64,000 nt of DNA from Enterobacter sp. JBIWA008 (GTDB taxonomy: Bacteria > Pseudomonadota > Gammaproteobacteria > Enterobacterales > Enterobacteriaceae), in contig NZ_CP074149.1 of assembly GCF_019968765.1 (NCBI RefSeq), forward strand, positions 1,364,001-1,428,000, read 5' to 3'. Made by a program: the position numbers and the translations under genes. Numbering within the stretch: the first letter of the stretch is position 1; each line of letters begins with the position of its first letter. This document shows, piece by piece, positions 38,486-50,234 of the stretch. A model generated the notes under the pieces. It saw nothing but the letters and a program-made list of their open reading frames with translations. It ran no database searches and had not been told where the DNA came from.

Positions 38486-41293
38486 ATGCAGAACGGCGCA
38501 ATGAAAGCCTGGCTGGACTCTTCTTTCCTTTCTGGTGCGAACCAGAGCTGGATTGAACAGCTCTATGAAGACTTCTTAACCGATCCTGACTCAGTGGACG
38601 CAAACTGGCGTTCCATGTTCCAGCAGTTGCCTGGCACAGGGGTCAAACCGGATCAATTCCATTCCAAAACACGTGATTATTTCCGTCGTCTGGCGAAGGA
38701 TGCCTCACGTTACTCTTCTGCGATTTCCGACCCTGACACCAATGCGAAGCAGGTTAAAGTCCTGCAGCTTATCAACGCTTATCGCTTCCGCGGTCACCAG
38801 CATGCGAATCTCGATCCGCTGGGACTGTGGAAACAAGACCGTGTGGCCGATCTCGATCCGGCGTATCACGATCTGACCGAGGCCGATTTCCAGGAAAGCT
38901 TTAACGTAGGTTCCTTTGCCATCGGCAAAGACACGATGAAGCTGGGCGATCTGATTGACGCGCTCAAGCAAACCTACTGCGGCTCCATCGGCGCGGAATA
39001 CATGCACATTACCTCTACCGAGGAGAAACGCTGGATCCAACAGCGTATCGAATCCGTAGCGGGCCACGCGACCTTCTCGGCAGACGAGAAAAAACGCTTC
39101 CTGAACGAACTGACCGCAGCGGAAGGGCTTGAGCGCTATCTGGGCGCGAAATTCCCGGGCGCAAAACGCTTCTCGCTGGAAGGCGGCGATGCGCTGGTGC
39201 CGATGCTGAAAGAGCTGATTCGTCACGCAGGCAAAAGCGGCACCCGTGAAGTTGTGCTGGGCATGGCGCACCGTGGTCGTCTGAACGTGCTGGTCAACGT
39301 GCTGGGTAAAAAACCGCAGGACCTGTTTGACGAGTTCGCGGGCAAACATAAAGAACACCTCGGCACCGGCGACGTGAAGTACCACATGGGCTTCTCGTCG
39401 GATATCGAAACCGAAGGCGGTCTGGTTCACCTGGCGCTGGCGTTTAACCCGTCACACCTGGAAATCGTCAGCCCGGTGGTTATCGGTTCCGTGCGTGCGC
39501 GTCTGGATCGTCTGGACGAGCCGAGCAGCAATAAAGTACTGCCAATTACCATCCATGGTGATGCGGCGGTAACAGGGCAGGGCGTGGTTCAGGAAACCCT
39601 GAACATGTCGAAAGCGCGTGGTTATGAAGTGGGCGGTACCGTTCGCATCGTGATCAACAACCAGGTGGGCTTCACCACCTCTAACCCGCTCGATGCGCGT
39701 TCTACCCCGTACTGCACCGACATCGGTAAGATGGTACAGGCACCAATCTTCCACGTTAACGCGGATGACCCGGAAGCCGTTGCTTTCGTTACCCGCCTGG
39801 CGCTGGATTTCCGTAATACCTTTAAACGCGATGTGTTCATTGACCTCTTCTGCTACCGCCGTCACGGCCACAACGAAGCGGATGAGCCAAGTGCAACCCA
39901 GCCGTTGATGTATCAGAAAATCAAAAAACACCCGACCCCGCGCAAAATCTATGCTGACAAGCTGGAGAGCGACAAAGTGACGACGCTGGAAGATGCGACC
40001 GAAATGGTCAACCTCTACCGCGACGCGCTGGATGCGGGTGAATGCGTGGTCAAAGAGCTGCGCCCGATGAACATGCACTCCTTTACCTGGTCGCCGTACC
40101 TCAACCACGAGTGGGATGAGAGCTACCCGAACAAGGTTGAGATGAAGCGCCTGCAGGAGCTGGCTAAACGCATCAGCACCGTACCGGACGCTATCGAGAT
40201 GCAGTCTCGCGTGGCGAAAATTTACGCTGACCGTCAGTCCATGGCGGCAGGCGAGAAGCTGTTCGACTGGGGCGGCGCGGAAACGCTGGCTTACGCAACG
40301 CTGGTTGACGAAGGCATTCCTGTTCGTCTGTCCGGTGAAGACGCGGGCCGTGGGACCTTCTTCCACCGTCACGCGGTTGTTCACAACCAGTCCAACGGTT
40401 CAACCTACACCCCGCTGCAGCACGTGCACAACGGTCAGGGCCAGTTCAAGGTCTGGGACTCCGTGCTGTCTGAAGAAGCGGTTCTGGCCTTCGAATACGG
40501 TTACGCCACCGCTGAACCACGCACCCTGACCATCTGGGAAGCGCAGTTCGGTGACTTCGCCAACGGCGCGCAGGTGGTTATCGACCAGTTCATCTCCTCC
40601 GGCGAGCAGAAGTGGGGCCGTATGTGCGGCCTTGTGATGCTGCTGCCGCACGGTTATGAAGGCCAGGGTCCGGAGCACTCCTCCGCGCGTCTGGAGCGTT
40701 ATCTGCAGCTCTGCGCCGAGCAGAACATGCAGGTCTGCGTACCGTCCACCCCGGCTCAGGTCTACCACATGCTGCGTCGTCAGGCGCTGCGCGGTATGCG
40801 CCGTCCGCTGGTGGTGATGTCGCCGAAATCCCTGCTGCGTCACCCGCTGGCGGTGTCGAGCCTGGAAGAACTGGCGAACGGAACCTTCCTGCCAGCCATC
40901 GGTGAAATTGACGAGCTGGATCCGCAGGGCGTGAAGCGCGTGGTGATGTGTTCTGGTAAGGTTTATTACGACCTGCTGGAACAGCGCCGCAAGAACGATC
41001 AGAAAGATGTCGCCATCGTGCGTATCGAACAGCTTTATCCGTTCCCGCATCAGGCGATGCAGGAAGTGCTGAAACAATATGCTCACGTACATGATTTTGT
41101 CTGGTGCCAGGAAGAGCCGCTCAACCAGGGCGCATGGTACTGCAGCCAGCATCATTTCCGTGAAGTGATTCCATTTGGGTCAGCCCTGCGTTATGCAGGT
41201 CGCCCGGCCTCCGCCTCTCCGGCGGTAGGGTATATGTCCGTTCACCAGAAGCAGCAACAAGATCTGGTCAATGACGCGCTGAACGTCGATTAA
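38486..41293 (+). CDS. sucA: SucA, 2-oxoglutarate dehydrogenase E1
   Basis: 935-residue thiamine-diphosphate enzyme that decarboxylates 2-oxoglutarate and transfers succinyl to SucB. The N-terminal SucB-binding segment begins near [22 protein letters not shown]-binding and active-site regions include [26 protein letters not shown] and NNQVGFTTS. The C-terminal transketolase-like domain has [15 protein letters not shown]. Strong AAGGGA ribosome site; 15 bases before sucB. Confidence 0.98.
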   Translation: MQNGAMKAWLDSSFLSGANQSWIEQLYEDFLTDPDSVDANWRSMFQQLPGTGVKPDQFHSKTRDYFRRLAKDASRYSSAISDPDTNAKQVKVLQLINAYRFRGHQHANLDPLGLWKQDRVADLDPAYHDLTEADFQESFNVGSFAIGKDTMKLGDLIDALKQTYCGSIGAEYMHITSTEEKRWIQQRIESVAGHATFSADEKKRFLNELTAAEGLERYLGAKFPGAKRFSLEGGDALVPMLKELIRHAGKSGTREVVLGMAHRGRLNVLVNVLGKKPQDLFDEFAGKHKEHLGTGDVKYHMGFSSDIETEGGLVHLALAFNPSHLEIVSPVVIGSVRARLDRLDEPSSNKVLPITIHGDAAVTGQGVVQETLNMSKARGYEVGGTVRIVINNQVGFTTSNPLDARSTPYCTDIGKMVQAPIFHVNADDPEAVAFVTRLALDFRNTFKRDVFIDLFCYRRHGHNEADEPSATQPLMYQKIKKHPTPRKIYADKLESDKVTTLEDATEMVNLYRDALDAGECVVKELRPMNMHSFTWSPYLNHEWDESYPNKVEMKRLQELAKRISTVPDAIEMQSRVAKIYADRQSMAAGEKLFDWGGAETLAYATLVDEGIPVRLSGEDAGRGTFFHRHAVVHNQSNGSTYTPLQHVHNGQGQFKVWDSVLSEEAVLAFEYGYATAEPRTLTIWEAQFGDFANGAQVVIDQFISSGEQKWGRMCGLVMLLPHGYEGQGPEHSSARLERYLQLCAEQNMQVCVPSTPAQVYHMLRRQALRGMRRPLVVMSPKSLLRHPLAVSSLEELANGTFLPAIGEIDELDPQGVKRVVMCSGKVYYDLLEQRRKNDQKDVAIVRIEQLYPFPHQAMQEVLKQYAHVHDFVWCQEEPLNQGAWYCSQHHFREVIPFGSALRYAGRPASASPAVGYMSVHQKQQQDLVNDALNVD

Positions 41294-41307
41294 TTAAAGG
41301 ATACAAA

Positions 41308-42528
41308 ATGAGTAGCGTAGATATTCTTGTTCCCGACCTGCCTGAATCTGTAGCAGATGCGACCGTCGCTACCTGGCACAAAAAACCAGGCGATGCCGTT
41401 AAGCGCGATGAAGTGCTGGTAGAAATCGAAACTGACAAAGTGGTACTGGAAGTACCGGCTTCGGCGGATGGCGTTCTGGACGCGGTGCTGGAAGATGAAG
41501 GCACCACCGTCACCTCTCGTCAGATCCTGGGTCGCCTGCGTGAAGGCAACAGCGCGGGCAAAGAGTCCAGCGCAAAATCTGAAGAGAAAGCTTCTACGCC
41601 GGCTCAGCGCCAGCAGGCGTCTCTGGAAGAACTGTCTAACGACGCCCTCAGCCCGGCGATCCGTCGCCTGCTGGCTGAACACAGCCTTGACCCGGCAGCT
41701 ATCAAAGGCACCGGTGTGGGCGGTCGTCTGACCCGTGAAGACATCGACAAACACCTGGCGAAAGCGCCTGCTCAGGCAGAAGCGAAAGCCCCTGCGGCAT
41801 CACCAGCAGCACAGCCTGCTCTGGGGGCCCGCAGCGAAAAACGCGTGCCAATGACTCGCCTGCGCAAGCGCGTGGCCGAGCGTCTGCTGGAAGCGAAAAA
41901 CTCCACCGCGATGCTGACCACCTTCAACGAAGTGAACATGAAGCCAATCATGGACCTGCGTAAGCAGTACGGTGACGCGTTTGAAAAACGTCACGGTATC
42001 CGTCTCGGCTTTATGTCCTTCTACGTGAAGGCGGTAGTTGAAGCGCTGAAACGCTACCCGGAAGTGAACGCGTCTATCGATGGCGATGACGTGGTTTACC
42101 ACAACTATTTCGACGTCAGCATGGCGGTTTCTACCCCACGCGGCCTGGTAACGCCGGTTCTGCGCGATGTGGATACCCTGGGTATGGCTGACATCGAGAA
42201 AAACATTAAAGAGCTGGCTGTTAAAGGCCGCGACGGCAAGCTGACCGTAGACGACCTGACCGGCGGTAACTTCACCATTACCAACGGCGGCGTGTTCGGC
42301 TCGCTGATGTCTACCCCGATCATTAACCCGCCGCAGAGCGCGATCCTGGGTATGCATGCCATTAAAGATCGCCCTATGGCGGTAGACGGTAAAGTTGAGA
42401 TCCTGCCAATGATGTACCTGGCGCTCTCTTACGATCACCGCCTGATCGACGGTCGCGAGTCCGTGGGCTTCCTGGTAGCGATTAAAGAGCTGCTGGAAGA
42501 TCCAACGCGCCTGCTGCTGGACGTCTAG
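41308..42528 (+). CDS. sucB: SucB, dihydrolipoyl succinyltransferase E2
   Basis: 406-residue core of the 2-oxoglutarate dehydrogenase complex. The lipoyl domain (1-77) has the lipoylated Lys44 ([11 protein letters not shown]). The peripheral-subunit-binding domain is near 112-148 ([24 protein letters not shown]). An Ala/Pro linker precedes the catalytic domain (about 175-406) with the [11 protein letters not shown]is/Asp pair. Located 15 bases after sucA. Confidence 0.98.
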   Translation: MSSVDILVPDLPESVADATVATWHKKPGDAVKRDEVLVEIETDKVVLEVPASADGVLDAVLEDEGTTVTSRQILGRLREGNSAGKESSAKSEEKASTPAQRQQASLEELSNDALSPAIRRLLAEHSLDPAAIKGTGVGGRLTREDIDKHLAKAPAQAEAKAPAASPAAQPALGARSEKRVPMTRLRKRVAERLLEAKNSTAMLTTFNEVNMKPIMDLRKQYGDAFEKRHGIRLGFMSFYVKAVVEALKRYPEVNASIDGDDVVYHNYFDVSMAVSTPRGLVTPVLRDVDTLGMADIEKNIKELAVKGRDGKLTVDDLTGGNFTITNGGVFGSLMSTPIINPPQSAILGMHAIKDRPMAVDGKVEILPMMYLALSYDHRLIDGRESVGFLVAIKELLEDPTRLLLDV

Positions 42529-42540
42529 TTTTGTAGTCTT

Positions 42541-42564
42541 GCCCGGCGGCGTATGGCTGCCGGG
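42541..42564 (+). repeat. REP-like hairpin between sucB and sucC
   Basis: GCCCGGCGGC-GTAT-GGCTGCCGGGC, a GC-rich imperfect palindrome without T-tract, typical of an enterobacterial REP unit inside an operon. Confidence 0.6.
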
Positions 42565-42611
42565 CCAATAAAAGCACGACCTAACGATTACCTGAAGGAT
42601 GGATAGAACAC

Positions 42612-43778
42612 ATGAACTTACATGAATATCAGGCCAAACAGCTGTTTGCCCGGTATGGCTTACCGGCTCCGGTGGGTTATGCCTGTACTACCCCGCGTGA
42701 AGCAGAAGAAGCCGCATCTAAAATCGGTTCCGGCCCTTGGGTAGTTAAGTGTCAGGTTCACGCTGGTGGCCGTGGTAAAGCGGGCGGTGTGAAGGTTGTT
42801 AAGAGCAAAGAAGAGATTCGTGCGTTTGCTGAACATTGGCTCGGCAAGCGTCTGGTAACGTACCAGACAGATGCGAACGGCCAGCCGGTTAACCAGATCC
42901 TGGTTGAAGCGGCGACCGACATCGCGAAAGAGCTGTACCTGGGCGCGGTTGTTGACCGTAGCTCCCGTCGCGTGGTGTTCATGGCGTCTACCGAAGGCGG
43001 CGTGGAAATCGAAAAAGTGGCGGAAGAAACCCCGCACCTGATCCACAAAGTGGCTATCGATCCGCTGGCAGGCCCAATGCCATACCAGGGTCGCGAGCTG
43101 GCGTTCAAGCTGGGCCTGGAAGGCAAGCTGGTTCAGCAGTTCACCAAGATCTTCATGGGTCTGGCCACTATCTTCCTGGAGCGCGACCTGGCGCTGATCG
43201 AGATCAACCCGCTGGTGATCACCACTCAGGGCGACCTGATCTGCCTCGACGGCAAGCTGGGCGCTGACGGCAACGCGCTGTTCCGCCAGCCGGATCTGCG
43301 CGAAATGCGCGACCAGTCTCAGGAAGATCCGCGTGAAGCACAGGCTGCACAGTGGGAGCTGAACTACGTGGCGCTGGACGGCAACATCGGCTGCATGGTT
43401 AACGGTGCGGGCCTGGCAATGGGCACCATGGACATCGTTAAGCTGCACGGCGGTGAGCCAGCAAACTTCCTCGACGTAGGCGGTGGCGCAACCAAAGAGC
43501 GCGTAACCGAAGCGTTCAAAATCATTCTCTCTGACGACAACGTGAAGGCCGTTCTGGTTAACATCTTCGGCGGCATCGTTCGTTGCGACCTGATCGCCGA
43601 CGGTATCATCGGTGCGGTAGAAGAAGTGGGCGTGAACGTTCCGGTGGTTGTCCGTCTGGAAGGTAACAACGCTGAACTCGGCGCGAAAAAACTGGCTGAC
43701 AGCGGCCTGAATATTATTGCAGCGAAAAGTCTGACGGATGCAGCTCAGCAGGTTGTTGCCGCAGTGGAGGGGAAATAA
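42612..43778 (+). CDS. sucC: SucC, succinyl-CoA synthetase beta subunit
   Basis: 388-residue ATP-grasp subunit that binds nucleotide and succinate. The ATP-grasp region has [17 protein letters not shown] (near 43-59), and the C-terminal CoA-ligase domain carries [15 protein letters not shown]. With SucD it makes ATP from succinyl-CoA. Its TAA overlaps the sucD ATG by one base, so the two subunits are coupled in translation. Confidence 0.98.
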   Translation: MNLHEYQAKQLFARYGLPAPVGYACTTPREAEEAASKIGSGPWVVKCQVHAGGRGKAGGVKVVKSKEEIRAFAEHWLGKRLVTYQTDANGQPVNQILVEAATDIAKELYLGAVVDRSSRRVVFMASTEGGVEIEKVAEETPHLIHKVAIDPLAGPMPYQGRELAFKLGLEGKLVQQFTKIFMGLATIFLERDLALIEINPLVITTQGDLICLDGKLGADGNALFRQPDLREMRDQSQEDPREAQAAQWELNYVALDGNIGCMVNGAGLAMGTMDIVKLHGGEPANFLDVGGGATKERVTEAFKIILSDDNVKAVLVNIFGGIVRCDLIADGIIGAVEEVGVNVPVVVRLEGNNAELGAKKLADSGLNIIAAKSLTDAAQQVVAAVEGK

Positions 43779-44647
43779 TGTCAGTTTTAATTAATAAAGA
43801 TACCAAGGTTATCTGCCAGGGCTTCACCGGTAGCCAGGGGACTTTCCACTCCGAACAGGCGATTGCCTATGGCACGCAGATGGTTGGCGGCGTTACACCA
43901 GGCAAAGGCGGCACCACCCACCTGGGCCTGCCGGTGTTCAACACCGTGCGTGAAGCCGTAGAAGCGACGGGCGCCACCGCGACCGTGATCTACGTTCCGG
44001 CTCCGTTCTGCAAAGACTCTATTCTGGAAGCGATCGACGCAGGCATCAAGCTGATCATCACCATCACCGAAGGCATCCCGACCCTGGATATGCTGACCGT
44101 GAAGGTGAAGCTGGATGAAGCAGGCGTGCGCATGATCGGCCCGAACTGCCCAGGCGTTATCACCCCGGGCGAATGCAAAATCGGCATTATGCCGGGCCAC
44201 ATTCACAAGCCGGGTAAAGTGGGCATCGTGTCCCGTTCCGGTACCCTGACTTATGAAGCCGTTAAGCAGACCACCGACTACGGTTTCGGCCAGTCCACCT
44301 GTGTGGGCATCGGCGGTGACCCGATCCCGGGCTCTAACTTCATCGACATCCTGAAGATGTTCCAGGAAGATCCACAGACTGAAGCGATCGTGATGATCGG
44401 TGAGATCGGTGGTAGCGCGGAAGAAGAAGCGGCTGCTTACATCAAAGAACACGTGACCAAGCCGGTTGTGGGTTATATCGCGGGTGTGACCGCGCCGAAA
44501 GGCAAGCGTATGGGTCACGCAGGCGCGATCATCGCCGGTGGTAAAGGTACGGCTGATGAGAAATTCGCAGCGCTGGAAGCCGCAGGCGTGAAGACCGTTC
44601 GCAGCCTGGCGGATATCGGCGAAGCACTGAAATCCATCATTAAGTAA
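43778..44647 (+). CDS. sucD: SucD, succinyl-CoA synthetase alpha subunit
   Basis: 289-residue subunit with an N-terminal CoA-binding Rossmann domain ([14 protein letters not shown], residues about 15-28) and the phosphohistidine His247 in [19 protein letters not shown]. Last gene of sdhCDAB-sucABCD; a terminator and probable sRNA follow. Confidence 0.98.
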   Translation: MSVLINKDTKVICQGFTGSQGTFHSEQAIAYGTQMVGGVTPGKGGTTHLGLPVFNTVREAVEATGATATVIYVPAPFCKDSILEAIDAGIKLIITITEGIPTLDMLTVKVKLDEAGVRMIGPNCPGVITPGECKIGIMPGHIHKPGKVGIVSRSGTLTYEAVKQTTDYGFGQSTCVGIGGDPIPGSNFIDILKMFQEDPQTEAIVMIGEIGGSAEEEAAAYIKEHVTKPVVGYIAGVTAPKGKRMGHAGAIIAGGKGTADEKFAALEAAGVKTVRSLADIGEALKSIIK

Positions 44648-44732
44648 GTCCTCTCTGCTCCCCGGAAGGGGGGCGTTGCAGTATAAAAATGTCCGTTTCG
44701 ACATGGTTGGCCGCTGTAAAGCGGCCTTTTTT
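44648..44732 (+). ncRNA. sdhX: Probable SdhX (RybD) sRNA from the sucD 3' UTR
   Basis: The 3' UTR after sucD ends in an intrinsic terminator (44709-44732) and is about 85 bases long. In E. coli and Salmonella the same place yields the Hfq-bound sRNA SdhX, which links TCA expression to ackA and other targets. Assignment is by position and terminator; the exact 5' processing point is not visible. Confidence 0.45.
44709..44732 (+). terminator. Intrinsic terminator of the sdh-suc operon
   Basis: GGCCGC-TGTAAA-GCGGCC followed by TTTTTTATT. The T-tract runs into the stop codon of the convergent mngR. Confidence 0.88.
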
Positions 44733-45447
44733 ATTGCCTGCGTTTGGCGACGAGAGTGAACTTGTAATCATCGGTATTGAACACGTTGCGGCTGTATTCA
44801 AATACCCGTCCGTCCTTCAGAAACCCGCGGGAGACTTTTTCCAGGATCGGCTTTGCTGGATCGAGCCCCAAAGCGGCGATCGCCTCCTCTGACGGCATGA
44901 TCGGCACCAGCTCCTGCTCGCTGCGATCGATAACCAGCTTTTTGATCTGCTCAACGTAGTGGTATTTCGAATTCTCCATCACTTCCCAGGTGAGATCGGG
45001 GAACATCGCCAGCGGCATCCACGTTTCTTCCAGATTCACCGGTTTTTGTTTGATAAAGCGGACTCGTTTGACGTGCCAGACTTTATCGTCCGGGTTGATC
45101 GCCAGCCTTGCTGCGAGCCTCTCATCGGCTTTCACCACTTCGAAGACGCTGACGTCGCTGTGCGTTTCGACGTTTCGGTCCGCCAGCTTTTCGTAAAAAC
45201 CAGTGAGCTGGTAAATGTCGTAGTTAACGCGCTCTTCTTTTACGTAGGTGCCGCTGCCCTGAATGCTCTCGACGATCTGCTCTTCCGTAAGTAGCTTCAG
45301 CGCCTGTCTCACCGTTACACGGCTGACGTTGAACGCCTCCTGAAGGCTGGATTCCGTCGGTAGCGCATCGCCGGGTTTTAACTCACCCGCATTGATTTTC
45401 TCGCGAAGCGCATCGGCTATCTGCCGGTACATCGGTTTGTTACCCAT
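44731..45447 (-). CDS. mngR: MngR, GntR-family repressor of mngAB
   Basis: 238-residue regulator of the HutC subgroup of GntR proteins (formerly FarR). The N-terminal winged helix (residues 1-70, LPTESSLQEAFNVSRVTVRQALKLL) precedes a UTRA ligand domain (about 90-235). E. coli MngR represses mngAB and responds to mannosyl-glycerate. It diverges from mngA across 170 bases that hold the TTGTA/TACAA half-sites. Confidence 0.92.
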   Translation of the reverse strand: MGNKPMYRQIADALREKINAGELKPGDALPTESSLQEAFNVSRVTVRQALKLLTEEQIVESIQGSGTYVKEERVNYDIYQLTGFYEKLADRNVETHSDVSVFEVVKADERLAARLAINPDDKVWHVKRVRFIKQKPVNLEETWMPLAMFPDLTWEVMENSKYHYVEQIKKLVIDRSEQELVPIMPSEEAIAALGLDPAKPILEKVSRGFLKDGRVFEYSRNVFNTDDYKFTLVAKRRQ

Positions 45448-45495
45448 AGAATCTGCCTTTCTAATACATTTTCACTGAATTATGCCTTCAGCATA

Positions 45496-45529
45496 AAATT
45501 TGTAAATAATACAATTTAAATACAAATTT
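45496..45529. promoter_or_regulatory. Candidate MngR operator
   Basis: A 15-bp palindrome TTGTA-AATAA-TACAA (45500-45514), plus a third TACAA half-site. The outer AAATTTGTA (45496-45504) is exactly complementary to TACAAATTT (45521-45529). Position between mngR and mngA fits control of both. Confidence 0.6.
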
Positions 45530-45537
45530 GCGTTGTT

Positions 45538-45553
45538 AGTGAAAGTGATCACA
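45538..45553. promoter_or_regulatory. Candidate CRP site upstream of mngA
   Basis: AGTGA-N6-TCACA, 9 of 10 core matches to CRP, just downstream of the operator cluster. Catabolite control is expected for a PTS sugar operon. Confidence 0.5.
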
Positions 45554-45617
45554 TAAATGTATTGTGTAGCCTGCCACAATTGCCGCCAGACAATAACAAC
45601 TTACGTGTGAGGATCTT

Positions 45618-47534
45618 ATGAACCTGACGACTCTGACCCACTCCAGTGCTGTCTGCGTGCAGGCGCACTATGCCAGCCGTGATGAGGCAATTCGCCAGCT
45701 TACGATGCGACTGGTGGCGCTGGGCAAAATTACCGATGGTGATGCATTTCTGGCGGAGGTCTACCGTCGCGAATCGCAGGGGCCAACCGCACTGGGAGAA
45801 GGGCTGGCTGTCCCGCATGGTAAATCGAGCGTGGTGAACGAAGCGGCTTTTGCGGTTGCTACGCTGAGCGAACCGCTGGAGTGGGAGGGGGTGGACGGCC
45901 CTGAAAGCGTTGTGCTGATCGTCCTGCTTGCCATCCCGCCTGCTGAAGCGGGATCCACACATATCCAGGTGCTGACGGCGCTGACGTCTCGCCTGGCAGA
46001 TGATGCACTCCGGGAACGCGTGATGGCTGCTGCGACGGCGGAGGATCTGCTTGACGCGCTGAACGGTGTCTCGCAGGAGGACGAGGTTGCCACATTGGTG
46101 AATGCACCAACCGTCATCTGCGTCACCGCCTGTCCGGCTGGGATTGCCCATACCTATATGGCGGCTGAGTACCTGGAAAAAGCGGGACGTAAGCTGGGCG
46201 TCAACGTGGTGGTCGAAAAGCAGGGGGCGAATGGCATTGAGGGGCGCATCACCGCGCAGCAGTTGCAGGAGGCCAAAGCGTGCATCTTTGCTGCAGAAGT
46301 GGCGATCAAAGAGAACGAGCGTTTTCAGGGGATCCCAGCCATCTCCGTGCCCGTCGCGGAACCCCTGCGCCATGCTGAAGCGCTCATCGAGCGCGCGCTG
46401 GCGCTTCAGCCTTCTACCGATGCTCGTCATGCGCATGGCGATACGGGAATGAAAAAGAGCGTTAAAACTGAGCTCAAGCAGGCGCTCCTTAGCGGTATCT
46501 CCTTTGCGGTGCCGCTGATCGTCGCCGGCGGGACGGTGCTGGCCGTGTCGGTACTACTGGCGCAAATCCTTGGCCTGCAGCACCTTTTCGACCAGGAAAA
46601 CTCATGGCTGTGGATGTACCGCAAGCTTGGCGGCGGCATGCTCGGCATTTTGATGATCCCAGTTCTGGCTGCCTATACCGCTTACTCGCTGGCGGATAAA
46701 CCCGCGCTGACCCCGGGCTTTGCGGCCGGTCTTGCGGCCAATATGATTGGCTCTGGTTTTCTTGGCGCTATCGTCGGCGGGCTGATCGCGGGCTATCTGA
46801 TGCGCTGGGTGAAAAACCACATCCGGCTCAGTAGCCGCTACAACGGCTTTCTGACTTTTTATCTTTATCCGGTGATTGGCGTACTGGGGGCAGGCAGCCT
46901 GATGCTGTTTGTGATCGGCGAACCGGTGGCCTGGCTTAATACTACGCTCACCGCCTGGCTTAATGATCTGTCCGGTGCGAATGCGCTGCTTCTGGGGGCG
47001 ATCCTCGGGTTTATGTGCTCATTCGATTTGGGTGGCCCGGTCAACAAAGCCTCTTACGCGTTCTGCCTGGGGGCGATGGCGAACGGCGTATACGGTCCCT
47101 ATGCCATCTTTGCCTCCGTCAAAATGGTGTCAGCCTTCACCGTCACGGCGTCAACGTTGCTGGCACCAAAGCTGTTTAAACGGTTTGAAATTGAAACCGG
47201 TAAATCCACCTGGCTGCTTGGCCTCGCGGGCATTACCGAAGGGGCGATTCCGATGGCGATTGAAGATCCGCTTCGCGTAATTGGCTCATTTGTACTCGGC
47301 TCCATGGCAACAGGCGCGATTGTTGGCGCGATGGGGATCGGCTTGTCTACGCCAGGGGCCGGTATTTTCTCTCTCTTTTTACTTCACGATGCCGGGTTGA
47401 ACGGTGTGGTTGCGGCGGCGGGCTGGTTTGGCGCGGCGCTGGTGGGTACTGCTATCTCGACCTTTATTCTGCTGCTCTGGCGACGCCAGGCGGTAAAAAA
47501 GGGCAACTACGTCACTGAAGACGCCTTACCGTAA
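45618..47534 (+). CDS. mngA: MngA, PTS 2-O-alpha-mannosyl-D-glycerate transporter EIIABC
   Basis: 638-residue fructose-family permease. IIA domain (1-145) with phospho-His67 (LAVPHGKSS); IIB domain (about 165-265) with phospho-Cys172 ([16 protein letters not shown]); IIC membrane domain (about 285-625). It imports the osmolyte mannosyl-glycerate as the 6-phosphate. First gene of mngAB, 17-23 bases before mngB. The family name rests on the mngR-mngA-mngB context as well as sequence. Confidence 0.93.
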   Translation: MNLTTLTHSSAVCVQAHYASRDEAIRQLTMRLVALGKITDGDAFLAEVYRRESQGPTALGEGLAVPHGKSSVVNEAAFAVATLSEPLEWEGVDGPESVVLIVLLAIPPAEAGSTHIQVLTALTSRLADDALRERVMAAATAEDLLDALNGVSQEDEVATLVNAPTVICVTACPAGIAHTYMAAEYLEKAGRKLGVNVVVEKQGANGIEGRITAQQLQEAKACIFAAEVAIKENERFQGIPAISVPVAEPLRHAEALIERALALQPSTDARHAHGDTGMKKSVKTELKQALLSGISFAVPLIVAGGTVLAVSVLLAQILGLQHLFDQENSWLWMYRKLGGGMLGILMIPVLAAYTAYSLADKPALTPGFAAGLAANMIGSGFLGAIVGGLIAGYLMRWVKNHIRLSSRYNGFLTFYLYPVIGVLGAGSLMLFVIGEPVAWLNTTLTAWLNDLSGANALLLGAILGFMCSFDLGGPVNKASYAFCLGAMANGVYGPYAIFASVKMVSAFTVTASTLLAPKLFKRFEIETGKSTWLLGLAGITEGAIPMAIEDPLRVIGSFVLGSMATGAIVGAMGIGLSTPGAGIFSLFLLHDAGLNGVVAAAGWFGAALVGTAISTFILLLWRRQAVKKGNYVTEDALP

Positions 47535-47557
47535 AAACGCACAAACAGGAAATGAAG

Positions 47558-50188
47558 ATGAAAGCTGAATCTCGCGTTCATATCACGCCGCATATGCACT
47601 GGGACCGTGAGTGGTACTTCACCACCGAAGAGTCGCGTATTCTTCTGGTCAATAATATGGAAGAGATCCTGACCCGTCTGGAGCAGGACGAAGAATATAA
47701 ATACTACGTCCTCGATGGACAGACGGCGGTACTGGAGGATTATTTCGCCGTCGTGCCCGAAAACCGCTCTCGCGTGAAGGCGCTTGTCGAGCGTGGAAAG
47801 CTGATTATTGGCCCCTGGTATACCCAGACCGATACCACGATTGTCAGCGGCGAGTCGATTGTCCGCAACCTGATGTACGGCATGCGCGACTGTATGGCGT
47901 TCGGCGAGCCGATGAAGATCGGCTATCTGCCGGATTCGTTTGGTATGTCCGGCCAGCTTCCGCATATCTATAACGGATTTGGTATTACCCGCACGATGTT
48001 CTGGCGCGGCTGCTCGGAAAGACACGGAACCGATAAAACCGAATTTCTCTGGCAGAGCCAGGACGGCAGCGAAGTGACGGCGCAGGTGCTGCCGCTGGGC
48101 TACGCGATTGGTAAGTACTTACCGGAGGACGAAGCAGGGCTGCGAAAACGGCTCGAAAGCTATTTCGAGGTTCTGGAAAACGCCTCCGTCACCAAAGAGA
48201 TTTTGCTGCCCAACGGTCACGACCAGATGCCGCTCCAGCAGAATATTTTCGCGGTGATGGATAAGCTTCGTGAAATCTATCCCCAGCGTCAATTTGTGAT
48301 GAGTCGGTTCGAAGAGGTGTTTGATTTTATCGACGCGCACCGCGATAAGCTGGCGACGTTAAAAGGTGAGTTTATCGACGGAAAATACATGCGCGTGCAC
48401 CGGACCATCGGCTCCACGCGCATGGATATCAAAATCGCCCATGCGCGTATCGAGAACAAAATTGTCAATATCCTCGAGCCGCTGGCGGCGCTTGCCTGGA
48501 CGCTGGGCTTCGACTATCACCACGGCCTGCTGGAGAAGATGTGGAAAGAGATCCTCAAAAACCACGCTCACGACAGCATCGGCTGCTGCTGTAGCGACAA
48601 GGTGCATCGCGAAATTGTCTCTCGCTTTGAGCTGGCTGAGGACATGGCGGACAACCTGGTGCGTTTCTATATGCGCAAGATTGTCGATAACATGCCGCAA
48701 AGCGACGCCGATAAGCTGGTGATGTTCAACCTGATGCCCTGGCCGCGTGAAGAGGTGATGAACACCACGATTCGGCTTCGGGCCAGCCAGTTCAGACTGC
48801 GGGATGAAAAAGGCAACGAGATCCCTTATTTCATCCGCAGCGCGCGCGAGCTCGACCCGGGTCTCATTGACCGGCAGATTGTCCATTATGGCAATTATGA
48901 ACCGTTTATGGAGTTTGATATTCAGCTCAGCCAGATACTGCCGTCGATGGGCTACCGTACGCTGTTTATCGAACCTAACGTGGCCGGGAAGGTGCTCCCG
49001 GCGGTGAAAAACACCGAATCCTTACTTGAAAATGCCTTCTGGCAGATTGACCTAAATGACGACGGTACGTTGCGCCTGCGCGACAAAGAAACCGGGCTTA
49101 GTTATGACCGCGTGCTGGAAATCGAAGAGAGTTCTGATGATGGCGATGAGTACGACTACTCGCCTTCTCGGGAAGAGTGGAGGCTCACTTCAGCGCAGGG
49201 TGAGCATGAAGTTGAGGTCACGCATGAAGGCTGGCAGAGCAGGGCGGCAATCCGCCATCGAATCGCCGTTCCGGCAAATCTGGCCGAACGCGCGGCGCGC
49301 CAGCGAAACGGCTCACTCCACGTGGAGTTTGACGTCACGCTTAGCCATAACAGCAGGCGCATTGATGTGGCCGTGCGCCTGGATAACCAGGCTGACGACC
49401 ACCGCGTTCGCGTGTTGATCCCAACGCCGTTTGTGACAGAGGAGGTGTTAGCGGATACGCAGTTTGGCACGATCTCTCGTCCGGTGGAGGACGCGCCGAT
49501 GCAAAACTGGCAGGAGGAGGGGTGGAAAGAAGCGCCGGTTCCCGTCTGGAATTTACTCAACTATGCCGTCCTGCAGGAAAAACGAAACGGGCTTGCGTTA
49601 TTCACCGAGGGACTGCGTGAATTTGAAGTCGTGGGCGATAAACAAAAAGCATTTGCCTTGACCTTGCTGCGTGGCGTCGGATTACTCGGCAAAGAAGATT
49701 TGCTGTTGCGTCCAGGCAGGCCTTCGGGGATCAAAATGCCTGTTCCTGACTCTCAGGTGCGCGGGCCGTTAACCTGTCGCTTTAGCCTCTTCAGCTTCAG
49801 TGGTACGCCAGAAAACGCGGGCGTCGCACAGCAGGCTAAATCGTGGTTAACGCCGGTGCAGTGCTATAACAAAATTCCCTGGGATGCGATGAAGCTGAAT
49901 CGCGCGTCGTTTATCACGCCGGAAAGTTACAGCCTGTTAGCGCTTTCGCCAACGGGATGCGTACTCAGTGCGCTCAAAAAAGCGGAAGACCGTGATGAGC
50001 TCATTCTTCGTCTGTTCAACCCTTCGCAGTCCAGCGCATGTGACGCGACGCTATCCATGAATCCGACGGTGAAGCGGTGCTGCGAAACGGACATGAATGA
50101 ACGGCTGATGGACCACAGTGAAGATGAGGGCATGGTCGGGGCATTCAGGCCGGGACAGTCGCGAACCTTTAGTCTTCTTCTTGCATGA
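47558..50188 (+). CDS. mngB: MngB, alpha-mannosidase acting on 6-phosphomannosylglycerate
   Basis: GH38 alpha-mannosidase of 876 residues that releases mannose-6-P and glycerate from the MngA product. The zinc-binding start is [19 protein letters not shown]. The nucleophile region is [14 protein letters not shown] (near residue 130), and further active-site segments are [10 protein letters not shown] and the HAHDS motif. ATG at 47558 is preferred over 47552 because AGGAA lies six bases before it. A terminator follows within 20 bases. Confidence 0.94.
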   Translation: MKAESRVHITPHMHWDREWYFTTEESRILLVNNMEEILTRLEQDEEYKYYVLDGQTAVLEDYFAVVPENRSRVKALVERGKLIIGPWYTQTDTTIVSGESIVRNLMYGMRDCMAFGEPMKIGYLPDSFGMSGQLPHIYNGFGITRTMFWRGCSERHGTDKTEFLWQSQDGSEVTAQVLPLGYAIGKYLPEDEAGLRKRLESYFEVLENASVTKEILLPNGHDQMPLQQNIFAVMDKLREIYPQRQFVMSRFEEVFDFIDAHRDKLATLKGEFIDGKYMRVHRTIGSTRMDIKIAHARIENKIVNILEPLAALAWTLGFDYHHGLLEKMWKEILKNHAHDSIGCCCSDKVHREIVSRFELAEDMADNLVRFYMRKIVDNMPQSDADKLVMFNLMPWPREEVMNTTIRLRASQFRLRDEKGNEIPYFIRSARELDPGLIDRQIVHYGNYEPFMEFDIQLSQILPSMGYRTLFIEPNVAGKVLPAVKNTESLLENAFWQIDLNDDGTLRLRDKETGLSYDRVLEIEESSDDGDEYDYSPSREEWRLTSAQGEHEVEVTHEGWQSRAAIRHRIAVPANLAERAARQRNGSLHVEFDVTLSHNSRRIDVAVRLDNQADDHRVRVLIPTPFVTEEVLADTQFGTISRPVEDAPMQNWQEEGWKEAPVPVWNLLNYAVLQEKRNGLALFTEGLREFEVVGDKQKAFALTLLRGVGLLGKEDLLLRPGRPSGIKMPVPDSQVRGPLTCRFSLFSFSGTPENAGVAQQAKSWLTPVQCYNKIPWDAMKLNRASFITPESYSLLALSPTGCVLSALKKAEDRDELILRLFNPSQSSACDATLSMNPTVKRCCETDMNERLMDHSEDEGMVGAFRPGQSRTFSLLLA

Positions 50189-50205
50189 GAACCGCTGATA
50201 TCGTT

Positions 50206-50234
50206 AAAAGGCTGCAGTGTTTGCGGCCTTTTTT
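50206..50234 (+). terminator. Intrinsic terminator after mngB
   Basis: AAAAGGC / GCCTTTTTT arms with an inner G-C pair, then T-run; 18 bases after the stop. Confidence 0.75.
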
